64,000 nt of DNA from Pseudomonas helleri (GTDB lineage Bacteria; Pseudomonadota; Gammaproteobacteria; Pseudomonadales; Pseudomonadaceae): assembly GCF_001043025.1 (NCBI RefSeq), contig NZ_JYLD01000001.1, forward strand, positions 434,001 through 498,000, in the 5' to 3' direction. Shown piece after piece: positions 54,873 through 63,401 of this stretch. Below the pieces are notes generated by a model. That model did no database searches and had not been told where the DNA came from. It saw only the letters and a program-made list of their open reading frames with translations. Numbering within the stretch: position 1 is the stretch's first letter; each line of letters starts with the position of its first letter. A program made the position numbers and the translations under genes.

Positions 54873-54919
54873 TAGTTTTCTGACTTAATAAATAACACAA
54901 ATAAAAAGTCAGAAAACTA
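54873..54919 (+). terminator. Inverted repeat after the ABC-3C operon
   Basis: Exact 14-base arms around a 19-base AT-rich loop 29 bases after the ATPase stop. No T-run follows directly, so a protein-binding site is an alternative. Confidence 0.5.
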
Positions 54920-55202
54920 TTTGCACCATCCGATCCTACTTTAAATTACCCCATATATCCTAGATGCATCCGTTTGACTACTTTTTGGCCGATTACTACT
55001 AATTACCCATGGAAATAATAGTCTGCAACATTCATCCTTAGCAGGTTTCCTGGGCCATATGCCACTGCACAGGATGATTTACGTGCGGGCCAACAGCACA
55101 CTAATGCCTTAAAAATCCCAGATTCGATTCCACCGAACTCCAGAACCGTAGAAAACCTAGCCCCGCCGACAGCTACCGTTCGTCTGATCCCTCCCCCTAC
55201 AA

Positions 55203-55228
55203 AAAAACCCGCCTCCAAGCGGGTTTTC
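55203..55228. terminator. Terminator facing the OprD gene
   Basis: AAACCCGC/GCGGGTTT with A-run and T-run; placed 50 bases beyond the OprD-family stop on the minus strand, it likely ends the cyanurate/permease transcript. Confidence 0.8.
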
Positions 55229-55278
55229 TCGTCTTCACCTTCTAAACCACCCTCCCCAACACACTGCCCTCTCCCCCT

Positions 55279-56550
55279 CTAAAAGTTGTAACTAACCTCC
55301 AACCGGTTCTGGAAGAAGCGGGTGTCTCGTGCCGGGGAGGTTTGCACGCCTACCCATTCGGCCACGCTCAGGCCTTTGAGGGCGCCTGCGAAGTTATAGA
55401 TCCCGTAGAGCAGGTATTCAGACTGGTTGAGGCTGGCAGTACCGGCGACGGCGGTCAGGTCCATGAATGAATAGCGGGCGCCCAGGAACAGGTTTTGAAC
55501 GGCGCCTGTGCTGACGTCCAGCGAGTAGGCATTACCAGCTCCCAGGTCTTGGGTGCTGGTGAAGTAGGGCTGGGCAAAGTAAGGGCCGGATGACATGTTG
55601 TGGGCATAGGGCGTTACCAGGCTTCCGTTGTTGTACGCACCCGGGGCCGCTTTGATGTGGTCGTAGCCGAGGGCTACTTTGTAGGCTTTGTAATCGAACC
55701 CCGCCTGGAACCCCAAGGTTGTGTTGTCGACTGTGCCTGCCAGTTCACGTCCGTCGCCCGTGCCGCGTATGTATTGAAGACCGGCATTGGGTCGAAAATC
55801 GCCTGACACCGCTGAAACGTGGCCTTCGCCGTAGCTCACGTTGGTGTAGTCGTAATAATGCTGGCGCCATAATTGGCCGGAGTATTTAAGGCCGTTGACT
55901 GTCACTGAGCGGCCACCGCCCAAGCTCCACATTCCGGCTGTTTTTTCATCCGTTGAGTACATGCTGTTTCGGGAAAAGCCGTCATCGGCCCAGCCTTTCC
56001 AGCGGTACAAGCGCGCCAGTGAGAGGAAGTCATCGTCGTTGCCATAGTGCACATTAATGCCCTGGAACAGGACGGGCACTACGCGCCAGTCGTAGTCACT
56101 GGTCCACGGCAGTTGAACGCGCTGATTACCGGCCGTTATCTTGAACGCGTCATGCTCCCAACTAACGTAGGCCTCGCCGATGTTGGTGACGTTGGTGCCG
56201 ATATCGGGAATTACGCTGCCCTTGTCGTCAGGCCGGTTGAAGGTTCTTTGGTAGATCAGGCTGCCGCCCAACTTAAAGCCATTCAGCGCGGCGGTTTCAT
56301 ATTTGACGAAGCCGCCATAGCCAGCTGTGTCTTGATTCAGGTCTTTGACGAAGTAAGCGTTCTTGTCGGTGTAGTAACGCATTCTCAGCGATCCGGACAC
56401 TGTGCCCTCGGACAGCATGTCCACCACACTTTCAGCTTCAGGGGCGGTGCCAGCCACGTCGGCCATTGCGGTGTTACCCATGACACTGAGCAGCACCAGG
56501 CCACTCATACCCAACACTTTATTTACAGCCGAAAAACTGCGAGGCGCCAT
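55279..56550 (-). CDS. OprD-family outer-membrane porin
   Basis: 423 residues with a signal peptide (MAPRSFSAVNKVLGMSGLVLLSVMGNTAMA). The mature protein has alternating strands and ends with the aromatic residue of a beta-barrel (NRLEVSYNF). The early GTVSGSLRMRYYTDKNAYFV is typical of OprD/Opd channels for small acidic or aromatic substrates. Strong CAGGAG before ATG. It follows the permease in the same direction with a 240-base gap, so it may have its own promoter but probably takes up the same substrate. Confidence 0.93.
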   Translation of the reverse strand: MAPRSFSAVNKVLGMSGLVLLSVMGNTAMADVAGTAPEAESVVDMLSEGTVSGSLRMRYYTDKNAYFVKDLNQDTAGYGGFVKYETAALNGFKLGGSLIYQRTFNRPDDKGSVIPDIGTNVTNIGEAYVSWEHDAFKITAGNQRVQLPWTSDYDWRVVPVLFQGINVHYGNDDDFLSLARLYRWKGWADDGFSRNSMYSTDEKTAGMWSLGGGRSVTVNGLKYSGQLWRQHYYDYTNVSYGEGHVSAVSGDFRPNAGLQYIRGTGDGRELAGTVDNTTLGFQAGFDYKAYKVALGYDHIKAAPGAYNNGSLVTPYAHNMSSGPYFAQPYFTSTQDLGAGNAYSLDVSTGAVQNLFLGARYSFMDLTAVAGTASLNQSEYLLYGIYNFAGALKGLSVAEWVGVQTSPARDTRFFQNRLEVSYNF

Positions 56551-56793
56551 TATCGTGCTCCTGACTATTAAAATTTTTTAAAGCGCCTGCTCAAGCAAGC
56601 ATTTGAATCGGCAGTTTTGCGGTGCTTATTAAAAAGATTTACGCGCTACGCTCTTCAGTTGTTTCCAGATGACAGCCACCTGCGCACGCCCACTTTCCAA
56701 TCGTTGAAAAGTGGCCTGTCAAAGTGCAATTAATCCAGAAGTTACCTTGGCTTTATTATTTAACCGCTGTGACGCTTTCAGCGGGTTTCTGAA

Positions 56794-58104
56794 TTACTGA
56801 GGACGCGTGGGCGTCGTCACATCAGCTTTTTTCTTGTAGTTCAAAATAATATTCAGCAATAAGGCGGCAAAGGCTGCGCTGCCCAGGCCATCCAGTTCAA
56901 AGCCTCCAAAGTGCAGCGTGAACTGCCCGGTGCCCAAAATGAGCGGGATGGAAGCAATCATCAGGTTGCGGTTGTCACTAAAGTCGACGTTGTTTTCAAC
57001 CCAGATCTTCGCCCCTGAGACGGCGATGAGGCCGAACACGACAATGGTCATCCCGCCCATCACCGAGGTGGGAATGGTCTGCACGAGCGCACCAAATTTA
57101 GGGGACAAGCCCAGCAGTATGGCCATCAACCCGGCCACGACGAACAAGGCGGTGGAATACACTTTGGTGGCGGCCATTACGCCGATGTTCTGTGCATAGG
57201 TGGTGACACCTGTGCCGCCCACACCGGCGCTTATCACGGTGGCGATCCCGTCCCCAATAAACGCTCGGCCAAAATGCTTCTCCATCGGGCTGTTGCTGAT
57301 GGAGCCGATGGCTTTTAAATGGCCAACGTTTTCAGCAATCAGAATGATGACGACCGGCGCGATCAGCAGGCAGGCGTTTGACGAAAACGCGGGTGCCGTG
57401 AAGGTGGGCAAGCCAAACCAGGCCGCCTGTTGAATAAGGCTGAAGTCGATCGGCGTGCTTAGCCCAAAGAGGTTGGTCAGCACGTAGTAAATGGCTGTGG
57501 ACGCAATCAAGCTGGTCAACAGCAGCATCCTTTTGATCATGCCTTTGGTGAAGACCGCAATCAGCGCGACACAGGTGAACGTGATCACTTGCATCCAAAT
57601 ATCAAAATGATTGGCCGCCATGGTTTTGATGGGGATCGCCGCCAGGTTTAAACCAATGACCGCGACGACGGTTCCGGTGACAATGGGCGGCGTCAGTTTT
57701 TCGATCCATTGATACCCGATCGCCTGTACCGCGAGCCCGGCCAATATGTACAGGATGCCGCAGACAATAATGCCGCCCAGCGCCAGGTCGATATGGGTAT
57801 TGGGCCCTGAGCCGGTATAGCCGGTGACGGCTGCCGTCACACCGATAAAGGCGAAGCTTGATCCCAGATAGCTGGGAACCTTGCCTTTGGTAATGACAAA
57901 AAACACTAACGTCCCGAACCCGCTCATGAGCACGGTCACGTTCGGATCGAACCCCATGAGCAACGGCGCCAGCACTGTCGCGCCAAACATGGCGAAGACA
58001 TGCTGCAGCCCCATCAATAACGTTTGAGACCAGGGGAGCCGCTCATTCGGAGCGACCACTTCACCGCCATCCAGCTTTACCGTCCACTTGAAGAGGTTTC
58101 TCAT
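56794..58104 (-). CDS. NCS2 uracil–xanthine-type permease
   Basis: 436 residues from ATG 58104 (ATG 58119 is possible). About 12–14 membrane segments; the family motifs QHVFAMFGATVLAPLLMGFDP and IAENVGHLKAIGSISNSP are present, the latter with the conserved Glu used for base binding. Members import uracil, xanthine or similar rings by proton symport. In this operon the cargo is likely a ring amide such as cyanuric acid or barbiturate. Six-membered cyclic ureas resemble uracil, which fits. Confidence 0.9.
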   Translation of the reverse strand: MRNLFKWTVKLDGGEVVAPNERLPWSQTLLMGLQHVFAMFGATVLAPLLMGFDPNVTVLMSGFGTLVFFVITKGKVPSYLGSSFAFIGVTAAVTGYTGSGPNTHIDLALGGIIVCGILYILAGLAVQAIGYQWIEKLTPPIVTGTVVAVIGLNLAAIPIKTMAANHFDIWMQVITFTCVALIAVFTKGMIKRMLLLTSLIASTAIYYVLTNLFGLSTPIDFSLIQQAAWFGLPTFTAPAFSSNACLLIAPVVIILIAENVGHLKAIGSISNSPMEKHFGRAFIGDGIATVISAGVGGTGVTTYAQNIGVMAATKVYSTALFVVAGLMAILLGLSPKFGALVQTIPTSVMGGMTIVVFGLIAVSGAKIWVENNVDFSDNRNLMIASIPLILGTGQFTLHFGGFELDGLGSAAFAALLLNIILNYKKKADVTTPTRPQ

Positions 58105-58219
58105 TGCATTGCATCTCATATCGGGTGGGGGCAGGTGTGCAAAAGTTATAGACGGGCCGCTGTAGCCGCAGGCCTCGTGATAGAGGGCGCATGCAGGTGG
58201 CATGCGCATGGGGGCGTCT

Positions 58220-58609
58220 TTAGCCCATCACACTCACATGGGCCGATACCACCCGCCAGCCTTGGTCTGTGCGTAACCACGTCTGGCTCTGACGGCCTAT
58301 GGACGTAGAGCCGGTGCGTTGAAACTCGATGTTGGTGGTCGCCATGTCATGACCGTAAGTCGTGACTTCTGTTCTAAGCACTTTACGGGCCAGACCTATA
58401 GACGGCCGGTTCGCCCGGAATGCCTTGATCGCCTCGTAGCCATAGAGGTTTTCAGTGGCGCCATACCTCAATGTGAAGGGCGAATTAAAAAACAGTTCGT
58501 CGAGCACACTGACGTCATTACTGACGAGGGCGGCTTCATAGGCTTCGAACGCAATCATGACGTCTGCATGGACGTGCGGAAGGTTGATGTCCAGACCTGA
58601 GATATTCAT
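58220..58609 (-). CDS. atzH: AtzH/HpxZ-like NTF2-fold protein
   Basis: 129 residues from ATG 58609, immediately after the AtzE stop. NTF2/SnoaL-type fold ([44 protein letters not shown]) as in AtzH and the oxalurate-linked HpxZ. In Pseudomonas sp. ADP, AtzH is encoded with AtzE/AtzG/AtzF; it probably processes or ferries an intermediate (a role as 1,3-dicarboxyurea amidohydrolase-type helper has been suggested). Ribosome binding site weak, so coupling to atzE is likely. Confidence 0.82.
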   Translation of the reverse strand: MNISGLDINLPHVHADVMIAFEAYEAALVSNDVSVLDELFFNSPFTLRYGATENLYGYEAIKAFRANRPSIGLARKVLRTEVTTYGHDMATTNIEFQRTGSTSIGRQSQTWLRTDQGWRVVSAHVSVMG

Positions 58610-58610
58610 T

Positions 58611-60008
58611 TCACAGTTGTCCTGCGTAATGGGCTTTAACGGTGGCATACCCGCTGTCTTCAAGGACGGCGGCGGCCCTGAGTGCAAGATCCTCACGCCA
58701 GGGTGCGGCGATAATCTGTACGCCCAGAGGCAGCCCCCCGGTGTTGTCGGGCCACATAGGCGCCGCGACCACCGGGCAGCCCGCGAAAGAAATCGGCTGG
58801 GTCAACAAGCCCAATGCAGGCCGACACGGATGGCGCAGACCATTGATATCAATCCACTCGGCGCCGATCTGGGGCGCGGGCACGGGGGTCGCGGGGGCGA
58901 TCAATACATCCCAATTGGCAAACAGTTCATTGACCTGGTCGCGGTACATTCTTCTGAAACGCTGGGCCTGGACGTACCACGTAGCCGGTTGCATAAGACC
59001 GGACAAAAAGCGATCGACCGAGACGGGCTCGAAGTCCTGAGGGCGAGTCTTCAAGTTGTGCGCATGCAGGTTACTGCCCTCGCTGGCCGTGATGATGAAA
59101 GCAGCGGCTCGCGCTTGGGCAGGGCTCGGCCAGTGGACTTCATCCGTCGCCCCCAGCAGTTTGGCAGCCAACTGGGCCGCCGCACGCGCAGGCGGGCTGG
59201 CATAGGTGTCAAAGTAATCGGTGAGAATACCGACCCGTAACCCGGCGACGCCTTGCTGCAGGCTTGGCAGGCAGGGCTGGACGCGTAATGCGTGGCAGGC
59301 CGGATCGTGTGGGTCCGGGCTTTGCAAAGCGTCATACGTGTACGCGAGGGATAACACGTCACTCGCAAACGGCCCAAGGTGGTCAATGCTGTGGACAAAG
59401 GGGTAGGAGCCTCTGCGAGAGAGCCGTCCAAAGGTTGGCTTGAGCCCCCACACCCCGCACAGGGATGACGGCACCCGAATCGACCCGTTGGTATCTGAGC
59501 CCAATGCAACCGGTACCTGGTCCGCAGCCACAGCGGCGCCGCTCCCCCCTGATGAGCCGCCCGCCGAGCGCGCGGTGTCGTGGGGGTTGCGTGCAGGCCC
59601 GTAGTGCGAGTTTTCAGTGGTAAACCCGTAGGCGTACTCGTCCATGTTGAGGGCCCCCAACAGGACGCCGCCAGCAGCTTTCATGCGCTCTACAAGAAAC
59701 GCATCAGCGGCTGCCGGGGCATTGTCACGATTGATTTTGGAGCCTGCGAGCGTGACCACGCCTTCTATATCGAACAGATTTTTTACCGCATAAGGCACGC
59801 CAGCCAGGGGCGGCAATGGCTCCCCGGCTTTACGCAGCGCGTCAATGCTCTTGGCCTCAGCCAAAGCCCGGTCTCGCGTGACCTCAGTGAACGCATTGAA
59901 CGACGCGTTTGTGCTCTGGATATGATCCAGTTTGTCTTGCACCACTTCCAAGGCACTCAACTCGCCTTTTACGATGGCGTCACGGATGTTCATGGCGGTG
60001 ACAGTCAT
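58611..60008 (-). CDS. atzE: AtzE-family amidase (1-carboxybiuret amidohydrolase)
   Basis: 465 residues. Amidase-signature enzyme with the Ser-cisSer-Lys triad: Lys in YAVKNLFD, cis-Ser in [12 protein letters not shown] and nucleophile Ser in [13 protein letters not shown]. AtzE with AtzG removes the amide of 1-carboxybiuret, formed when cyanuric acid is opened. ATG 60008 overlaps the AtzG stop by 4 bases. The related HpxY-type aminotransferase-free oxalurate amidases are the alternative reading, but AtzG/AtzF neighbours favour AtzE. Confidence 0.9.
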   Translation of the reverse strand: MTVTAMNIRDAIVKGELSALEVVQDKLDHIQSTNASFNAFTEVTRDRALAEAKSIDALRKAGEPLPPLAGVPYAVKNLFDIEGVVTLAGSKINRDNAPAAADAFLVERMKAAGGVLLGALNMDEYAYGFTTENSHYGPARNPHDTARSAGGSSGGSGAAVAADQVPVALGSDTNGSIRVPSSLCGVWGLKPTFGRLSRRGSYPFVHSIDHLGPFASDVLSLAYTYDALQSPDPHDPACHALRVQPCLPSLQQGVAGLRVGILTDYFDTYASPPARAAAQLAAKLLGATDEVHWPSPAQARAAAFIITASEGSNLHAHNLKTRPQDFEPVSVDRFLSGLMQPATWYVQAQRFRRMYRDQVNELFANWDVLIAPATPVPAPQIGAEWIDINGLRHPCRPALGLLTQPISFAGCPVVAAPMWPDNTGGLPLGVQIIAAPWREDLALRAAAVLEDSGYATVKAHYAGQL

Positions 60009-60211
60009 GACGGATTGGCCTCAGATGGAAAGGGGCAAGGCTGGTAGAGTTCGGCAGGTTCATCCCATGGGGTCATGGGCACAGCGCCCAACAACCCGGC
60101 CAACTGCTTCGTCCTGGCAAAGTGCTCGGCCACGCGCTCAAGCTGCTCCTCGCTGAGGTTGAGGTCCAACAGGACGGACATGGCCGTGACGTAGTTTTTT
60201 TCAGGGCTCAT
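60005..60211 (-). CDS. atzG: AtzG-like small subunit
   Basis: 68 residues of the DUF4089/AtzG family: a helical protein (DLNLSEEQLERVAEHFARTKQLAGLLG) that in Pseudomonas sp. ADP forms a 2:2 complex with AtzE and is needed for a folded amidase. It overlaps both neighbours by four bases (ATGA each), implying fixed stoichiometry by translational coupling. Confidence 0.88.
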   Translation of the reverse strand: MSPEKNYVTAMSVLLDLNLSEEQLERVAEHFARTKQLAGLLGAVPMTPWDEPAELYQPCPFPSEANPS

Positions 60212-61908
60212 TCGCCACCTCCCGCACCCGACGACACATAAGGGCGCCAGCCGCCGTATGAGCTGATGTCCAGCGCCCCCTCCAGCGCGAATGGCTCACA
60301 CACAAACCCCTGCACCGACCTGCCATCCTCGAGCGTGATCGTCCCTATCCCTAAGGGGCCAGGAATCATCGCAACAAACGATCCATAGTCCGAAATGGGC
60401 ATCTGCCACACTTCTACTTCGATAGAGCTGCCCTTCCCGGGGGCCACCCGGATCATTCCAGGCTTGCGAGGCGAGGTATTGGCAAGCGCGTAGAGCTGGT
60501 AATCGGCGGCTGTGCGGGTGGTGGACACGAGCGTCGCATTGCGTTCTGTAAGCTGGTAATTGAGCGGCATACCACTGAGGTGCGCGCCCACCACCGCGAC
60601 CAGCACCGACGACTGGGCTGACGATTTCAGAATGCGATCCAGCGCAGGAAGAGGCTGCCTGGTGGCACCTTGAGTCAAGCCGGTCGCATGGTGAAAACAC
60701 TGCGCCAGTTCAGCCAATTGCAGGTCGCTACCGCTTGGCGCGATGAACGTGACACCAAAAGGCTGACCATCAGAACGAAAACTACTGGGCACTGAGATGG
60801 CCGCGTAGTCCAGCAAATTCACGAAGTTGGTGTAGGTGCCCAGGTTTCGATTGAGGACTACCGGATTGTCTTGCATCTCGCGCAGGGTGTAGCTCGTGGG
60901 GGCCGTAGGCACCAGCAATACATCGATGTCACGCCACATCACGGCCGCTATCTGGCCCAGGCGTCGCAGCTCGGTTTGTGCTTCGAGCAAATCCGCGGCG
61001 CTGTATTGCTTGCCTTGAGCAATGATGCTTCGAACGGGTTCGATCACCGCGTGCGATGTGGTGTCGAAAAAGTCTCGAATGGCCTCATATCGCTCAGCCA
61101 CAAGTGCACTTTCGTAAAGCAAAGCGGCAGCTTGTTTAAGCGGTGCATAACTGATGATCCGTTTTTTACCGCCCAACGCTTCAAGCTGATCAATACTTTG
61201 CTTGAAAGCCTCCTCGCTAAGGGTGTCACCAAAGAATTCAAGCTCATCAGGCACGCCAAAGACAAAGCGGTTGCCAAAGGGTTCGGTGTTCAAGTGAAGG
61301 TCTTTTGAATAGGGGTCGAGCGGATCATGACCCGCGGCCACTAACAGGACCTGAACAGCCGTCGATACCGTACGGGCGAAGATCGAAACGCAATCCGCGC
61401 TGCGGGCAGCAGGTACCACCCCCCGATTGCTGAGAAGCCCCTTTGAAGGCTTCAACCCCACGATGTTGTTCAACCCTGCGGGCACTCGGCCAGACCCGGC
61501 GGTGTCTGTGCCCAGAGCAAAATCGACCTGCCCGGTTGCCACCACATACGCCGACCCTGCACTCGATCCCCCACAAATCATGTCTGGGTTGATGGCATTT
61601 GGAACAGCGCCGTATGGGGATCGGGTGCCATTGAGGCCGCACGCGAACTGATCCAGATTGGTTTTGCCTTCCAGTGATGCACCGGCGCCGAGAATTCGCT
61701 CGACCACACCGGCATGGGTATCGGCCATATAAGCAAACGCCGGGCACCCTGCGGTGGTGGGTACGCCTGCAACATCAATGTTGTCTTTAACCGCAAAGGT
61801 AAGGCCGCTCAGGGGGCCGATGATTTTGTCGTGTGGCTGCTGGCTCAGGCGATACAGCCACTCAACGGCGGCGCCGGTTGAATCAGGGTTCGAACGGTTC
61901 AGAGTCAT
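60208..61908 (-). CDS. atzF: Allophanate hydrolase AtzF
   Basis: 566 residues, near the usual 600. The N-terminal amidase half has the triad: Lys in FAVKDNIDVAG, cis-Ser in CGGSSAGSAYVV and nucleophile Ser in GTDTAGSGRVPAGLNNI, the AtzF variant. The C-terminal 130 residues (SVLVAVVGAHLSGMPLNYQL onward) are the second AtzF domain. It hydrolyses allophanate or the related 1,3-dicarboxyurea to ammonia and CO2, the last step of ring-nitrogen recovery. Lies 92 bases after the ring-opening enzyme gene. Confidence 0.92.
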   Translation of the reverse strand: MTLNRSNPDSTGAAVEWLYRLSQQPHDKIIGPLSGLTFAVKDNIDVAGVPTTAGCPAFAYMADTHAGVVERILGAGASLEGKTNLDQFACGLNGTRSPYGAVPNAINPDMICGGSSAGSAYVVATGQVDFALGTDTAGSGRVPAGLNNIVGLKPSKGLLSNRGVVPAARSADCVSIFARTVSTAVQVLLVAAGHDPLDPYSKDLHLNTEPFGNRFVFGVPDELEFFGDTLSEEAFKQSIDQLEALGGKKRIISYAPLKQAAALLYESALVAERYEAIRDFFDTTSHAVIEPVRSIIAQGKQYSAADLLEAQTELRRLGQIAAVMWRDIDVLLVPTAPTSYTLREMQDNPVVLNRNLGTYTNFVNLLDYAAISVPSSFRSDGQPFGVTFIAPSGSDLQLAELAQCFHHATGLTQGATRQPLPALDRILKSSAQSSVLVAVVGAHLSGMPLNYQLTERNATLVSTTRTAADYQLYALANTSPRKPGMIRVAPGKGSSIEVEVWQMPISDYGSFVAMIPGPLGIGTITLEDGRSVQGFVCEPFALEGALDISSYGGWRPYVSSGAGGGE

Positions 61909-62000
61909 GATGGTGTCCGGCTTGTTTTCTGGAGTGCCCTCAGCACATTCTCTGGCTCAGGGCAGGTGCAAGAGCCCGCAGTAAGCGTTTTAGCTGACCG

Positions 62001-63122
62001 TCATGGGCGTTTGAGGCGCGCGATCGCCGCCACCGGGCCACCGCCATCCGGCCCCTGATGCTCGGCGCCACCCGAAACGAAGAGCCGGGTGTCACCCACC
62101 ATGGCAGCCAGAACGCCACCCACCAGCGCTCTGGCATGGCGGGTCGCCGGGATATCACTGTCGTCCAGCATGGTGTGTCGAGCCCCTCTGATGGTGCCGG
62201 TCTGAGACGGCTCGGCCTTGGCCAGCACCGCAATCAAGCGGTCACGGTCATCCGCTGAGAGTTGCTTGCTTGACTCGAAGCCAAGGTCGCCAAGGACCCC
62301 TTGCACCGCATCCAGATCAATCGCGTCCTTCATGACGCGGTGTCCGATGACCAGATCACCGCCCCACGCCCTGGAGTTACCTAACACCAGAATTTCATGG
62401 TGCATGAGCTCCACCCCGGCCGAAGTGCTGGCGCGGCTGGAATACAGGTCGAAGTCCTGGCAGATGCCCGGGCCAAGCTCGCCCGGTGTTTTGCCGTCCA
62501 GCTCATCAAGGGCGACGCCAACCCCCAGCGCAGAGGCGGCGCGAGAATAGGACATCGACTTGTAGGTATCGGTGGTCGAGGTGCTGGCCCCTCTGGCGTT
62601 TGCTTCGGCGATACGCTGGCGGGTCAGCAGCGGGCATTTGACCTGCACGTAATGCACGTCATCGGCACTGTCGATGCTCGCCATTTTCATCGCGGCCCTG
62701 ACGGCATCCGCCACCAGTTGAATTTGCACTGAAGTACCGATTTCTTCTGGCATCAGAGCCCGGGTGACGGCTTGGGCCATGGCCAACCGAGGTTCTGTCT
62801 GCTCAGGCGCGTCATCCGGGAGTTTTTCAAAGACGATCCAATGGGGAGAAAGGCAACCCTCGGTGCCACCCGACATGACCACCACCGCCCGTTCCTCAGC
62901 CGGGGCATCGTGCGCAGCCCCATGACGCTCAAGGCACTGGATAACCGACTCGGTCGCGTAGCCACGCGTGAAGTCATTGACGCAGCCATTCCCTTCGGTT
63001 TTACCCAACACCCCAATAACCCGCTTGGCATCCAGCAGGCCCGTGGCTGCGGCCTGGTCGACAGCGGACAAATCGCTCGGCGACTGGGCTTCAAATCTTT
63101 GAACTCTGGCTTTCCAACGCAT
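62001..63122 (-). CDS. atzD: Ring-opening amidohydrolase (cyanuric acid hydrolase/barbiturase family)
   Basis: 373 residues from ATG 63122, which has GGGGTG upstream. This rare fold has three Lys–Ser dyads, all present: Lys in GKTEGNG and Ser in MSGGTEG; Lys in VQVKCPL and Ser in SYSRAAS; Lys in LAKAE and Ser in VSGGAEHQGP. Members open cyanuric acid (AtzD/TrzD) or barbiturate (Bar). The AtzF, AtzG and AtzE genes that follow supply the rest of the cyanuric acid route, so cyanuric acid is the likely substrate; barbiturate remains possible. First gene of the operon, divergent from a LysR gene. Confidence 0.87.
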   Translation of the reverse strand: MRWKARVQRFEAQSPSDLSAVDQAAATGLLDAKRVIGVLGKTEGNGCVNDFTRGYATESVIQCLERHGAAHDAPAEERAVVVMSGGTEGCLSPHWIVFEKLPDDAPEQTEPRLAMAQAVTRALMPEEIGTSVQIQLVADAVRAAMKMASIDSADDVHYVQVKCPLLTRQRIAEANARGASTSTTDTYKSMSYSRAASALGVGVALDELDGKTPGELGPGICQDFDLYSSRASTSAGVELMHHEILVLGNSRAWGGDLVIGHRVMKDAIDLDAVQGVLGDLGFESSKQLSADDRDRLIAVLAKAEPSQTGTIRGARHTMLDDSDIPATRHARALVGGVLAAMVGDTRLFVSGGAEHQGPDGGGPVAAIARLKRP

Positions 63123-63401
63123 TTGATCGCACCCCAAACAGATAGTGATCAAAGTGTAGGAATCGATGGAGTGAGCCGGGAAGCGGTGTTTTTCTCTCGC
63201 TGTGAGCTAAAAAAAGCAGCACTCAAATTGCCGGTCAAAGGCAGCGAACGCCAGAAGGCCTGTGCGGTGCGAGTACGCTCGCCGCGTCTGTGGCTTACTG
63301 CTACCATCGCAGAGCTCGCAGCCGTATCCCAAGCGGCGAGTCTTTACCTGTATCCAGCAGGACTCAGCCATGCGTTTCAGGCATTCAGGTGGTCCCACGT
63401 C
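63123..63401. other. Divergent control region of the cyanurate operon
   Basis: About 280 bases between the ring-opening gene (leftward) and the LysR gene (rightward). A poor candidate -24/-12 promoter is seen at 63218–63234 on the minus strand. A GCGAG-TACG-CTCGC inverted repeat near 63267–63280 could be a regulator site. Confidence 0.4.
63218..63234 (-). promoter_or_regulatory. Candidate sigma-54 promoter of the cyanurate operon
   Basis: On the minus strand CGGCAATTTGAGTGC keeps the invariant GG and GC dinucleotides ten bases apart about 95 bases upstream of the ring-opening gene. The rest of the consensus is only partly met. The analogous atzDEF promoter in Pseudomonas sp. ADP is sigma-54-dependent, which is why it is noted. 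Confidence 0.3.

Larger units (their letters stand above)
54845..55278. other. Right end of the defence island
   Basis: No supported gene. It contains a perfect 14-base inverted repeat (54873–54886 with 54906–54919, TAGTTTTCTGACTT) with an AT-rich loop, probably ending the ABC-3C transcript, and the terminator at 55203–55228. A stretch near 55120–55145 looks faintly like a T-arm of a tRNA or tmRNA, but does not match tRNA-Thr. Confidence 0.5.

Noticed and set aside
55120..55150. T-arm-like string resembling a tRNA or tmRNA 3' end
   Set aside because: It does not match the 3' end of tRNA-Thr and has no acceptor or anticodon partner, so it cannot be called an att site.
55003..55218. Minus-strand 71-codon frame
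   Set aside because: Overlaps a clear terminator region and lacks translation signals or known motifs.
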